Shown here: positions 1 to 11,545 of the stretch, one piece after another
Layout: each line of letters begins with the position of its first letter
How positions within the stretch are numbered: position 1 is the first letter of the stretch
Assembly: GCA_023525975.1 (NCBI GenBank)
Contig: CM042018.1
Coordinates: forward strand, 76,267,001 to 76,331,000
Direction: 5' to 3'
Origin: Smallanthus sonchifolius
Lineage: Eukaryota; Streptophyta; Magnoliopsida; Asterales; Asteraceae
DNA: 64,000 bases
Notes under the pieces: generated by a model
Database searches by the model: none
Told to the model about the DNA's origin: nothing
Seen by the model: the letters and a program-made list of their open reading frames with translations, nothing else
Program-made: the position numbers and the translations under genes

Positions 1-316
1 TGTAAAGGATTTGGTTTACAAACTATATGCTATCTATGTACAAACTTGTGTTATACTCACCAACTTTTTCGTTAACTTTATTTTATTCATGTTTCAGGTG
101 ATTTCATTTGAGTTTGATCAAGACATGCTACATATAGGCTTTGGACCTAGTAATATTAAATCAAAGACAAATTGTATTTCATTATGTACTTTGAACTTGT
201 TTCGTGTTTGTTTGAATGGGAATGGATTTAATATATTACAATCTAGTCAACCTTGTGCTCATGAACAGTCTTACATGTCCCGCCCCGATGATTCCGCCAT
301 CGGTCGGGGTGTGACA
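1..316 (+). repeat. 3' part of the 5' LTR of a Tekay-like element
   Basis: This stretch matches 6118-6433 nearly base for base and ends in GGGGTGTGACA, so it is the downstream end of an LTR whose start lies outside the window. Differences from the downstream copy are few (for example near 69-75, 175 and 282), which indicates a fairly young element. A primer binding site follows after three bases. The open frame that crosses it (11-358) is a chance frame in the LTR. Confidence 0.9.
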
Positions 317-319
317 GAT

Positions 320-332
320 TGGTATCAGAGCC
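320..332 (+). other. Primer binding site (initiator tRNA-Met)
   Basis: TGGTATCAGAGCC is complementary to the 3' end of plant initiator tRNA-Met and starts three bases after the LTR end. This is the normal priming site for minus-strand synthesis in many plant LTR retrotransposons. Confidence 0.9.
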
Positions 333-1207
333 TTGGTTATGGGGAACTAGGTTATTAGACACTCTTGACCTAGACTATAACTTTAGGACACCCATACAAT
401 GCTATACTACTACATGTTACATTATCAATTCATGTGTGATTATTTTTTTTTTTCTTACATGCCAACCTAAGTACTCACACTACATACAATACATAATGAC
501 TTATGTGTCACACTACTTGATAACTCTTGTGCCTACACTCATTACTACCTACATGCTATATGAATATTTCCTATGTGAATATCTTCATATGTTATACTAC
601 ATGATTACATTACATGATACAATATTCAATAGTTTATGTGTCAACTCTTCCTTCTATTCATAGCTACCTACTTAAATCATTTAAACACTATCCTAAGTTG
701 ACACACACACATACTCACCAAATTGTTCATACACATTTAGACTCCCATACATGATACCATCACCTTTATGAGCAAAGACTTAAATTATTGGGCCTAATGT
801 CCACCAATAATAAACCAAGAAGCCCATCTATCCTTCAAGAAGAAGAAGCCCACTTAAATGTATAAATCTTACCTTGGGCCTCAAAGCCCAGTCCATAACA
901 ATTCTCATCTTAACCATGAGCCCAACAATAGTATTATTAATACATGATGGCTGGAAGAGTGTGTAAGCCCAAGAGGAATTCTGGCTAAGGAAAGATAGGG
1001 TACTTAAGTGTGTCTTAGTGACCCACCCCTCTTTCCTGGGAATTCTCCTTAGGGATACATTACTTATAGGTCAAGTGTATTTCTAAAATACTATCGTGAA
1101 GGTTCGGCGTTCTGACTAGTCAAACTCTAAAACCCATAAGAACTTCTATATTTGACACTTCATATTTCATTATCACTTACAACTTTTTCATTGTTTTTCT
1201 GTTAGAC
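333..1207 (+). other. Leader of the Tekay-like nonautonomous element
   Basis: Untranslated AT-rich leader between the PBS and the only ORF. The segment around 1020-1140 (GGGAATTCTCC and following) has a counterpart in reverse complement near 9240-9420, in the minus-strand relative. No gag sequence is present. The short frames here carry no recognisable domain. Confidence 0.6.
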
Positions 1208-1804
1208 ATGGACTCCTACGCTCCTCCCTCCCCGGTTTACCGTCCTGGATCAGAATCTGATTGGGAAGAAGACACGGAGACACCCGTTTATCGATCACCA
1301 ACACCCCCACCCGCTAGGCCAAGGTTCGATGTAAGGGCGTACGGGATTGGGAACACCGACCCGAGACTTCGAACACCTGGATCACCCGTACCCATAAACC
1401 CATATCATACACCACACCTCCACAATCAATTGCCACCCCCACTAAGAGACCCATACCTAATGCCCGACCCATACCATCCTAACCCTTGGGTAAGCCAAAC
1501 CATAGCACCCACTGGTGTTATGGGGATTCCAACCCATGACCTCCATCAATATGTAAGAACCTCAGAATTTGAGAGGCAAAGGTTAGAGCAGGGGATAATA
1601 CACGATTTACAAGGACAAAGAATTGATAGACTAGCAAACCAATTAGGGTACCAAAAGGAGTTGATCTCCATCCTCGAAAAGGAAGTTCAAGAGCATCGCA
1701 CGGAGACCGCCAGGGCTGAAGCCAGATCTACTACTAGAGTGACCATAGCGGTGTTCATCTTGGCGATTATTTTCTTCCTAGTGGAAAGCTACCTGAGACG
1801 TTAG
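1208..1804 (+). CDS. Retrotransposon accessory ORF, proline-rich with coiled coil and C-terminal membrane segment
   Basis: A 198-residue uninterrupted ORF of unknown function. Residues 1-115 are rich in Pro, Asp/Glu and Tyr with no family that I recognise. Residues about 118-172 are charged and heptad-like (QRLEQGIIHDLQGQRIDRLA, then a Glu/Arg stretch), predicting a coiled coil. Residues about 177-194 (VTIAVFILAIIFFLVESY) form one hydrophobic segment followed by LRR, so a tail-anchored membrane protein is a reasonable inference. It lies between the PBS and the place where gag would begin. A second, broken ORF of the same build sits at that place in the Tekay-like element at 37.6-38.4 kb. No gag or pol follows here, yet this frame is open throughout. 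Confidence 0.7.
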   Translation: MDSYAPPSPVYRPGSESDWEEDTETPVYRSPTPPPARPRFDVRAYGIGNTDPRLRTPGSPVPINPYHTPHLHNQLPPPLRDPYLMPDPYHPNPWVSQTIAPTGVMGIPTHDLHQYVRTSEFERQRLEQGIIHDLQGQRIDRLANQLGYQKELISILEKEVQEHRTETARAEARSTTRVTIAVFILAIIFFLVESYLRR

Positions 1805-3941
1805 AAGAAGCTTCTACTGATTTCCTTTAAATTTTCAATTTGAAAACCATTACCCTATGTTTTGAATAATGTTTAACATTTCAGTATTCAGTCAATTCCA
1901 TATATTTCAACTCTACAGTTATTTTTCATTGATTTGATCCGTGGAACGTAAATTACACCTGTTATATTTTCATCAAACCTTCTCAAATATTACTTCTTTC
2001 ATTCAACATGATTTAGTACATTACCAACAATCTCTTTCATTAAATAAATCATCCTATTTTTTTTATTTAAACAAAACCTCGTTATCTTGTTTAAATAAAA
2101 TGTTTAACGAAATTTTAGATAATACCAAAAACATAAATTTTCCATAAAACTTTTTACCTAATAGGAAAGGTTAATGCAACCATTTTTATAAAAATATTAA
2201 TTTCTTTCTACTGATAAATAATTTTGATTTTTCTTCATTAAAGTAAATATTTCTAAAGTTGGCTAAATTAATATACTACAACTTATTTAGCCAATAGTTG
2301 AAAATTTAAGTTAAAAAAAAATATTTTCTCATAAATTGCATATCCATTTAAAATATGCGATTCATTGATCTCACTACTTTATATATCTTCAACCAAAGAC
2401 ATTTTCCCACTTTCTATATTCAAACAAAGGCCCGTATTGGTAAACATAATTCCCGAATAATTCCAAAACCTCCACACTACCTTTCACTTGACGCTTCAAG
2501 AGACGATCTATACCGCGTAAACGTTAAACTTTTCCCACCAACATCAATGAGATTTGAGGACTTGAACCTAACTACCACATGATCAAGGACGCCAAACAAC
2601 ACGTTTGTCCGCAGCACTCGATCACATGCAAAACCCGTTAGTACACATCGCACGCGAAGTTCAAAACTCATGTATGCCCGTTTACAATATACCCAACGCA
2701 ACCACATGATACATGAAACTAGTTGCCTACAAATTACAATTTGCTCGATTGATCACGTAATGCACGAAACATGTTTATTTGCAATACATATGCTATTGGA
2801 TCGAGCACATGATACACGGAACTTAGATTGTTTGCAATCTACGTGATACATAAGAATTGCTTCATTGATACATAATTCTAGATTGACCACACTGTACATG
2901 AAACTTGTTTGATTACAAAGTACTTTATACTAAACGGTGTACACTATACAAGATACATGATGCTACGTTGCTAACACTATACATGAGGTCCATTTCCTTC
3001 GATACACATAATACTATGTTGTTTACATTACACGTTATGGTTTACCGATTACAAAATACAAGATGCTAAATTGTTTACTTTACATACATGAGACTTATGT
3101 GCTTACTATATACTCGAAACAAAATTTGCTTACAATTATTACAATGGATCGATTTCATTATACACAAGACATGGTCATGCACTTTGTACACCAAAGTTGA
3201 AGACCATGATACATTTAGACGCCTCGGGATTTGACGTATTCTAGTTCAAACACGAGCAAGCTAAGAAACTTTCAGTGTTACTACTTTACTACTCTTTGGT
3301 TACAAACTTATCTGATTTGATGCATAATTAATTGTTAGCGACTTTTGTGTGTAAACAATAGACGTGATAATAGTGAAATTGTGCCCTTACCCGCACACAA
3401 TGGAATGATCTATACGGACCATACGATGATTTGAATAATTACGGGTGCACACGGAATTATAAAAATCAGCGCATGGAAACTATAGTGAAATTTTGTAGTG
3501 TGTTGTGACCTAAAACTTATCATGATATGTAACGACGAGACTGATGTGATATGATGAGGGTATGGTGGATACGCCTATGGTACTTCCTATATATAAGTGT
3601 CCTATCATATTATCAAAAGTAGCGTTGTTCGTGTCACGTGAAGTTTTGACCTAGACCAATGTTTGTGAAATCTTTTACCCTTTAACAATTTTGAGCACAT
3701 TAGTCTACATCTTACATGAACTCAAAATTTTAAAATTTCCCCCCATTTCCATTTCAAATAATACATCTCACCTTCATTTTATTATTCGTCCAATCTTCTT
3801 CTTAAACAATGTCAACCGTTACACCCCTTTGAAATCCAACAATCAAAATTTAGCGAGAATCAAAAACTCCCTCCTCCTTCTTGATCTTAGCAGCCTCCAT
3901 TAATTAAATTTCGGGACGAAATTCCCTTAACATGGGGAGAC
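1805..3941 (+). other. Noncoding 3' internal region with degenerate tandem repeats; ends at the PPT
   Basis: AT-rich, without a credible coding region, in place of gag-pol. From about 2580 to 3230 the degenerate phrase ATGATACATGAAACTNGTTT recurs about every 30-45 bp. The same region reappears in reverse complement at about 7982-9000. The end reads AATTTCGGGACGAAATTC, then CATGGGGAGAC directly before the 3' LTR. The same end sequence precedes the 3' LTR of the Tekay-like element at 43.15 kb, which ties the two families together. Confidence 0.7.
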
Positions 3942-4217
3942 TGTAACATTCCTGATTTTCCGACCCTATTTGAATTTATTTTAATTAATAAAATAACAAT
4001 ACGACATTAAATCATATACTTGTTCAAACCTACACCTCATTAATTGTTAGCCGATTGTATTCAATTCGAAGATATAGAACTCTTAATCATGTGGTAACAC
4101 CTCCTAGAGTTAATACAGTTAGTAATCCCGTTAATTTTCCGTTAAATCCTAACCAAGCTAATTCTGTCAAAGTTGAAGTTGCAAGGGCTGAATCTGTAAA
4201 TAACCAGAAACCCTAGT

Positions 4218-4292
4218 AGGCACGGTCGCGCCACGTGTTGGCACAGTCGCGCCTCGTCTGGCACGGTCGCGTCTATTATTGACACGGTCGCG
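4218..4292 (+). repeat. Array 1 of 14-nt GC dyads
   Basis: Four copies of GGCACGGTCGCGCC-like units about 21 bp apart. The unit is an imperfect dyad (GGCACG-GT-CGTGCC in its most symmetric form). A second array follows in the same LTR, and matching arrays are in the solo copy at 58.7 and 59.4-59.7 kb. Confidence 0.8.
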
Positions 4293-4897
4293 CCTGAGTA
4301 ACAGTCAAAACGTAAATGCAGTTTCAAAACGCTTGGTCGTTCGAATTCGAATCCTATGTGCGTTTCATTTCCTGTATCAAAGAAAATAATCGTCTATTTC
4401 GATTACTATCATCCAATTGCAAATTCTCTCAAGAAAAGCCATCCAATATTTCTCCCAAGCCTCGAATCATTATTTTCGATCCCGTTGCTACCAAATAATC
4501 AAGAAACTCAATCCTCCAATCATCTCTAAGGTTGCTGAAGGAGTTGGAACAGCCGGAATAGCAGCAGAAGCCGCCGGAAGCCACTTTCTCCGTCGCCGGA
4601 ACTCCCTTTTACCGATCGCTATCAATTCCTTTCTGTTTTAGGTAATTGAATCATTCCTCTTGTTCGTTTCAATCCATATATCAAAAGCCCCATATTAATT
4701 TGGGCTTCCATTATAGTAATCATCCCGAATCAGAATCTATGTTTCATTCCAAAATGGTTTAATCGAATATGACTTTAAACATGTTTTAAAAGCAATTAAT
4801 CTACACCAAAAGACTCGTAATAATCTTGTGAATGAAAGCCCTATAAATCCCGACTCCATCAATATAAGGATCAACCAATTCGTGTCTGTTTTGAAAG

Positions 4898-5185
4898 AGA
4901 CACGGTCGCGCTAATCATCTAGCGCGGTCGTGCCTCGGGAGACGCGGTCGTGCCGACTTCTAGCGCGGTCGTGCCTCCTGCTCAGACACAGTCATGCTCG
5001 TTGGCTAGACTTGGTCGTGCCCCAGAAGCATAGACACGGGCGTGCCTGTCCAAGGCACGGTCATGCCTAGTGATTCACTTAACTATGTCCTCTGTTGATC
5101 AACACGGTCGCGCCCTGGCTAGCGCGATCGCACCCGTGGTCCGAGCACGGTCGTGCCCTGTCTAGGCGCGGTCGTGTGTGTTGAC
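4898..5185 (+). repeat. Array 2 of 14-nt GC dyads
   Basis: About a dozen diverged copies of the GGCACGGTCGTGCC dyad, spaced about 20-30 bp apart in an otherwise AT-rich LTR. Alternatives such as GCGCGGTCGTGC keep most of the pairing between half-sites. Confidence 0.75.
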
Positions 5186-6433
5186 AGAATATTTATAATT
5201 TTTATTTCTTTTTACAAATAGTATTTCAGATTTATTTTTAAAATAAAAATGATTGAAATTATAAAAATCTGTATTATTGTTTATTTAGAAAAGATCAAAT
5301 ATTTAATCTTAAAATAAATGGAAATTATTTAAAGTTCAACATTTAATTCATAAACTCTACTCTTAAATAATATTGTTATGTTTAAGTTACATTTTATAAA
5401 TAAATGAATAAGTTAATAATTATTTATTTGATTTATAACTAAACAAAAACATTTATTTAATTATACTAAATTACATATAATACCTACGTTATTTCCATAA
5501 ACTATAATTATTTAATTTACTTAAGTAATAATCCCAAAATCAAACCTTATTTAAAATGTTCTAAAAATATTCATTTCGAATCTTCTATTTTACTTTCAAG
5601 TACCAAATCACTAACTCCATCCAATTCAACCATAGACTTAGACTTAGACTATTGTGCATTATTAATGCAATATATTACACTTTAGGTTATCTTGTGCATC
5701 TCAAGGATCATTATACTATTTAGTATTTGTGCTAGCTACGCCTTCGAAACAAGTGAGTATTCACAACCCCTTTTTACTCTTTTACATTTTTGGGGTGAAA
5801 CATGAACACTATTCAACTTACATGTTTACATTTACGCAAACAACACAAGTACAAATCCTACTTACATTCATGTGTGCAATTTGAGCTTTATGCCCGAGTG
5901 CTAGGTGTGTTAACCTCTTGTATGCTATTATGTGCAATCATTAACTTTTCAAGCCGACGGTTTTCAATGATGGATCTATTGAGTCTGACAAACCCACCCA
6001 TGGTACGCGGTGATTGAAACCGACAACACACTTTGTTTTGCATGCTAGTTACAAGGTTTGATTGTACATTTGGTTACACAATAGCTGCTCCCCATAAATG
6101 CCTTATTTATCATGTTATGTAAAGGATTTGGTTTACAAACTATATGCTATCTATGTACAAACTTGTGTTATACTCACCAACTTTTTAGTTGACTTTATTT
6201 TATTCATGTTTCAGGTGATTTCATTTGAGTTTGATCAAGACATGCTACATATAGGCTTTGGACCTAGTAATATTAAATCAAAGACAAATTGTCTTTCATT
6301 ATGTACTTTGAACTTGTTTCGTGTTTGTTTGAATGGGAATGGATTTAATATATTACAATCTAGTCAACCTTGTGCTCATGAACAGTCTTACATGTTCCGC
6401 CCCGATGATTCCGCCATCGGTCGGGGTGTGACA

Positions 6434-6914
6434 GTTCCTGGTCGAACCGGGTGCGGAATGCACGTGACTACGTGGAGTATCAATCAATACAAAGTATACC
6501 GACAACAAAGACATAATATACTTTCAAACTTCGTCTATTGATAATCGCAGCTGGTTATAGAGAGAATGAGTGCGTACATACATTCTGTCACTAACAGCTA
6601 TATATACTAGACCTATTGCCTTCGCACTTAGCAATGCGCAGGGTTTAACTCATGCGTACTTAGCAACTACGCAGACTTAGCAACTACGCAGACTTTGTTC
6701 TTGCGTACTCGGTAAGTACGTATGATATACATCTTGCGCACTTACTAAGTGCGCACAACACTTAACAGAAACAGACCAGACTAATTACATACATATGTGA
6801 TTAAAACTCTATAATCAATACATACAGATACTTAAATACAAGTACAAATACATAAAGATAAGTACATAAGCTATGACAACATCCAAAGTGTCTGTCACAC
6901 AAACGTGCTTCAAC
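6434..6914 (-). repeat. Truncated copia LTR, minus strand (SIRE/Maximus-like)
   Basis: Read on the minus strand it starts TGTTGAAGCACG at 6914 and runs into sequence alignable by eye with the copia LTR at 51684-52231, including GTCGGTATACTTTGT and ATTCCGCACCCGG. It is cut at 6434, where the family 1 element begins, so that element inserted into it. On its own strand it has a dyad array (6756 to 6626) followed by TATATATA (6606-6599), the order expected for a U3 promoter. The sequence on the other side belongs to a different, plus-strand copia. Confidence 0.75.
6626..6756 (-). repeat. Dyad array, motif III (TGCGCACTT-NNN-AAGTGCGCA)
   Basis: Several copies of TGCGTACTT/AAGTACGCA or TGCGCACTT/AAGTGCGCA half-sites; the best is 6733-6755, nine-base arms around three bases. 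It is immediately upstream, on the minus strand, of a TATATATA sequence. The same motif occurs in the copia LTR at 51.9 kb and the gypsy solo LTR at 48.2 kb. Confidence 0.8.
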
Positions 6915-7484
6915 AGATGGAGGGGAGTTTTGGCTGAAAACTTGGAGACAACATTTTTGGGTTTTCAAAAATTTCATTTCTTCAGCAATATACATGATGT
7001 TTTGCTTGAGCCAGCCGTAATTCCTTTATTTATAGTTCAAGTTTAAGCAGCGGGCAGCAAAGTCAAGAATTTTTGTGACAAACCGGATCATTGGTTGTTG
7101 ATTACATGGTGATTCAATCCCTTATTTTTTGCCTAGAAATAGGAGGTTCTACACTTCAGGGGGAGATTCACCACTAAAGATTTCAAATTATCAGCAGAGT
7201 TATGAAGATGCAAGACAAAGTGAGCCTTCACTTAAAATAGACCTTTTTTTAGGGGGAGAGAAGGCATAAGTTGATCAAGTTTTTGAGAATGTCAAGAATC
7301 TTTGTAGAAAGATGGTTATTTACTGCTAAATACTTGGGATTCAAACCTTTATCATTTTCCTACAAGATAGGAGGGTCTACACTTGAGGGGAGAATCACAA
7401 CGAAAGGCATTGGATCATCGGTCAATCTATGAAGACGAAAGACAGAGTCAGACAAGAATTGATAGCATCAGTCTAGGGGGAGAT
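6915..7484 (+). other. 3' noncoding region of a plus-strand copia element
   Basis: Contains repeated purine tracts of the AGGGGGAGA type (around 7159, 7252, 7387 and 7475). Such tracts are typical of the long 3' untranslated region of SIRE-like copia elements and culminate in the polypurine tract CTAGGGGGAGAT before the LTR. No pol sequence is left. Confidence 0.6.
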
Positions 7485-7516
7485 TATTGAGTATAATTTT
7501 GAGGCTGATGCTATCA

Positions 7517-7587
7517 ATCGAAATTACAGTATCGAAACAACTAGTTTCGGTCGAACAATGTTTCAATCGAAACTATGTAGTTTCGAT
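7517..7587 (+). repeat. Dyad array, motif II (ATCGAAACT...AGTTTCGAT)
   Basis: Two to three copies; the best, 7566-7587, has ten-base arms around TG. It lies about 63 bp upstream of the TATA-like sequence at 7650. The same half-sites form the ten-unit array in the gypsy Tekay-like LTR at 35.7-36.0 kb. Confidence 0.75.
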
Positions 7588-7649
7588 ACCTATTTTTCAG
7601 GCCTGTTTAGGCGGTGGCTTGGAAAACAAGGCGCATGTGCTTGGCCTCC

Positions 7650-7658
7650 TATATATAG
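7650..7658 (+). promoter_or_regulatory. TATA box of the copia LTR
   Basis: TATATATAG inside the LTR, downstream of the dyads. It is the probable U3 core promoter. Confidence 0.5.
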
Positions 7659-7981
7659 TAGAATACCTCATAGGAGGAGTGTGTGTCTGTAGAGGGAATC
7701 ACCAACCAAGGGGGAGCTCACCCTGGGGTGAGACTAATTGTGAGTGTGTGAGGAGCTTTATCATTTTCATATCAATGAAAGAATCACACGTTTTATGCTT
7801 TCCATTATCTGTTCTTTTCACTTTTATATATTTATATTCGTGTATGTGATTCCCGCACCCGTATCTACCTTTTTTTTCTGATTCGAGAGTGATACCGGAT
7901 CTAGAGATTCCGCGTCTCGATCCGGACTGTTTGATGGATTTCTCCACAGATCTGTTTTCTCAGGTCTGCTCAGGACCTACA

Positions 7982-9818
7982 TATCATGATAGGTTTTATG
8001 TCATAACACACGACAGAATTTACTATATTTTCCATGTGCTGACTTTTATAATTACGTGTGCACCCGTAATTACTTGAATCGTCGCATGGTTCGTATAGAT
8101 CCTTCCTTTATGTGCGGGTCAAGAGAGGACACACAAATACTTAGTTCATGTCTATTTTTTTCACATATGAGTTGCTAACAAATAATTGTGCCCTTAATAG
8201 TAATGTAAATCAGGAAACTAGAGAGTAATAAGGTGGTATAACTTAGGGTTTCATAGCTTTCTCGTGTTTGAACAAGAATACGTCAAAATTCGAGTAGCTT
8301 CAAAGTTTTTCAGCTTCCAACTTTAGTGAATAAAGTGTATGATCATGCCTTGCGTATAATGTGAACAGTCAATTGCAACAATTGTAAACAATTTAGTTCC
8401 ATGTATAATGTAAGCACTCAAGTTTCCATGTGTGATCTAATGTTATGTACATTATAAGCAAATAGGTTGCAAGTATATATTGTGAATAGTTTAGTACCAT
8501 GTATATAGTAAACAAATGAGTTTTTTTGTATAAGGTGAACAATTTAGTATTTATGTATTTTGTACACCAACAAGTTTCATGTATAATGCAAACAATGTAC
8601 TATCATGTATATTGTATAGGGTGAACAGTTTGGTATCATGTATTTTGCAAACAACTAAGTTTCATGTATTATGGGATCAATCCAGTATAATATATTTTGC
8701 AAACAAGTTTCGTGTATTATGTGATCATTGTAACATTATGATTATTGCAACTACTAAGTTTCATGTATTTTGTGATCGTGTATAATGTGCTCAGTCCAGT
8801 ATCATGTATCAATCCAACAAGTTTCATGTATAATGTGATTAACCTAGTATTATGCATATTGTAAATAACTAAGTCTCACGTATCATGTTAATGTTCATAT
8901 GTAAGCTATTGGATCTCATGAGTAAGGTAAACTATCGAATTTTGCAGGCAGTCGGGTGTTGCAGAAAAGCGTGATGTTTGGCGTTCATGTATGATGTGGG
9001 TAGTTGGATTTTGAACTTGTAAACTAAAGGTTTGATAATCGCTTTGTTTGAATGAAATAACGATGTTGTTTAAATCAAATAATAAAATGGTTAGTTTGCA
9101 AAGAGGGATTATGCACGTGTACTAAATTGTAATAAACAAAAGGATGGTGTTTAGATTGTACTTCATTTGATAACATAATCAAATGGATACTTTGACAAAT
9201 CAAAGTGATACACTTTCAAGAAGACATGCTTTAGCCTATAGGTGAACACTCACTTCGGGAATTCCCAGGAAAGCATATGAATCCTTCGGTTGGTTTGGAT
9301 TTATATGAAATGCTTTCCTAGACAGAAGACCCATAGTGCAAGCATTCACCCTTCCGGATTGCACATGTTCTTTACTAGTTTTCGAAACTCAAAACTTTGA
9401 CGGGATTCTAAAATCTTATTAGGCTTAGGCCTAAGGGTTTAAATTTTTATTCACAAATGATGATGGTGACATGTGTGCAAGAATGAGGGTGCATAAAGGA
9501 TTAGGTGAGAATAAGTGTGTGATAAGACTTAGGATAACACTTAATAAAATCAAATAGGTAGCATGTAGATAGCAATGCTTATAAACACAAGAGTTATCAA
9601 GTAGTGTAGTACATAGGCTATCAGGTACTGTATTATGCGATGTAACACTTAGAGTAATATGTAAAATATTCACACAAAGTAGTAATCATGTAGCATGTAG
9701 TAAGGTGACTAATGTTATGTACATAGAGCATGGTACAATATGGGTGTCCTGAGGTTATAGTCTAGGTCAAGGGTGTCTAATAACCTAATTCCCTATAACC
9801 TAGGCTCTGACACCAATC
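7982..9818 (-). mobile_element. Internal region of a minus-strand, noncoding Tekay-like element
   Basis: Reverse-complement counterpart of the family 1 internal region. For example, 7982-8330 corresponds to about 3240-3540, and the degenerate repeats at 8340-8900 correspond to 2580-3230. Near the LTR a PBS reads, on the minus strand, TGGTGTCAGAGCC (9815-9803), one base from the tRNA-Met site. The ORF of the family 1 element is missing and no gag-pol is present. The 3' end is cut by the copia LTR at 7981. Confidence 0.75.
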
Positions 9819-11397
9819 TGTCACACCCCAACCGACGACGGAATACGTCGGGGCGGAACATGTAGACTGTTCAAAAGCACATGGTTCAACTAAAATTTAA
9901 TATATTAAATTTACTGAATTTCATAACAAGTTCAACTAATACAATCAAAGAAAATGAAATACATCAACAAGGTTTAACTATTTATTTAACTAGGTCCTCA
10001 ATTCCTATGTGTAGCATCTTGAATATGAACTCAAAGCTTAGTACCTGAAACGTGTTTAAAATGAGAGGGTCAACTATAAATAGTTGGTGAGCATACATAG
10101 GTTTTGACACCACAAGTAAAGTTCAAATGTTTTGTGTACAATTTATATGATACATGGTTTATAAAGCATTTATGGAGAATCTAAGTTAAGCTAGTTGCAT
10201 AAATGTAACCTTGTAACTGAAGGACATAACAACACATGTTATCCTAATGTATGACATAACAACACATGCTATCCTGATGTAAATGTAGGGTATAACAACA
10301 CATGTTATTCTGATGTAAATGTAGGGAATAACAACAAATGTCATTCTTATGTAATGTGTTAATGATTGCACGAGTATGTCATGTATATGTAGCCTTAACA
10401 ATTAGCATTCCAGCACAAAGAACAAATAAACATATATGATCATATTGTAGAATTGTACGTATGTAACTGTAAATAGTGTGTTATTGAGTAATCATGTTTC
10501 ACTCCAAAAATGTACAAAAAGGAAAAGGGGCTATGTAAACTCACATGTATCAATGGTGTAGATAGCACGAGAAATAGGTAGCAAAAGTGATTCTCGCAAA
10601 TCACCAAATTAACCTAGAGTTGAATTATATGAATTTGATCAATCATATGCACAAAGTCTAAGGCAAAGTCTAGGGTTCAACGGGATTTGAGTGTAAAAAT
10701 TTATACAAAAGTGTTTATATCATCAAAGTTACTGAAAGCATGAATTGGTATTTGTTTAAATAAAGTTTGATATAAAATGTAAATGAATTTGATAAAAAAA
10801 TAATCATTGACTTAGGGTTTAGAGTAATATAGATAAATAATAAATAAAATTTTTATTTATTTATTTATTATAATAATAATGTGTCATAAAAAGGAGTGTA
10901 AATATATATTAGTATATATAATTAAGAAGTTATACTAAACATAATTTAAACCCTAAATGGATTATTAATGTAAAAAGATAACCGATTTAAATAAATAAAT
11001 TCTTTTTATTTATTATTAAAAATAGTTTGTCCTTAAAAATACGCAAAAAGTAAATATATACATTAATATATATAGGAAAATTACACTTTTTAAATAGGGC
11101 TTAAACCCTAATGTATATAATTAATAGAAATTGATTTTATAAAATCTTAACAAAATGTAAAAAAAATAGATATTTTGAATGCTTTGTATAGTAATTTAAT
11201 TATTTTAATTTAAAATAAACTTTTTTTTAAATAATTTTTATATTGAAAAAATGAGATTCTAACAATTTAAATGACGAAATAGTTATTTTATGTTTAAATT
11301 GCTAATTATTGTACAAATTTGTTGTAAATGGTATTGGTTTTATAAAAATAATTTTTATAAAGTAATTGGGGTTGTAAAAACGGGTTTAAAAATAAAT

Positions 11398-11470
11398 GGG
11401 GCATGCCCGGATCGAACCCGGGTCTGCCCGGTGAAGGTAGCAAGCGCCAACCACTGGACCAGAGGCGTAT
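11398..11470 (-). tRNA. tRNA-Gly-like sequence (probably a tRNA relic)
   Basis: On the minus strand TGGTCCAGTGG fits an A box, and GGTTCGATCC within a perfect five-pair T-stem (CCCGG/CCGGG) fits a B box. The CAGACCCGGGTTCGATCC stretch closely resembles plant tRNA-Gly. The acceptor arm does not pair (the 3' side CATGCCCC has no matching 5' side) and the anticodon arm is weak, so this is not a functional tRNA. T-runs (reverse of 11389 and 11374) follow as possible Pol III terminators. Confidence 0.5.
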
Positions 11471-11545
11471 CCCTGATACAGATATGGTTCGAATTTGATT
11501 AAACATGAAACTGGAAAAGAGCGGGGTCTAGGTCTGATGCGCACG

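Larger units (their letters stand above)
3942..6433 (+). repeat. 3' LTR of the nonautonomous Tekay-like element (family 1)
   Basis: Starts TGTAACATTCC and ends GGGGTGTGACA, 2492 bp. The last 316 bases repeat the 5' LTR end at the window start. It contains two arrays of GGCACGGTCGCGCC-type dyads (4218-4292 and 4898-5185), a GTGAGT sequence at 5753 and a TTTCAG at 6214. A diverged solo copy lies at 58435-60961. The next five bases, GTTCC, would be the target duplication, but the other side is outside the window. Confidence 0.9.
7485..7981 (+). repeat. Copia 3' LTR
   Basis: About 497 bp, from TATTGAGTATAATT (expected TGTTGAG; one base changed) to GGACCTACA, preceded by a polypurine tract. It carries ATCGAAACT/AGTTTCGAT dyads at 7517-7587 and a TATATATAG box at 7650. 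It interrupts the minus-strand element that resumes at 7982. Confidence 0.7.

Noticed and set aside
6098..6541. 147-residue frame repeated at 11-358
   Set aside because: The repetition is because both are ends of the same LTR. The frame crosses the LTR boundary and shows no protein-like conservation.
11398..11470. Functional tRNA-Gly gene
   Set aside because: The T-arm and both internal promoter boxes are good, but the acceptor stem does not pair and the anticodon arm is poor.
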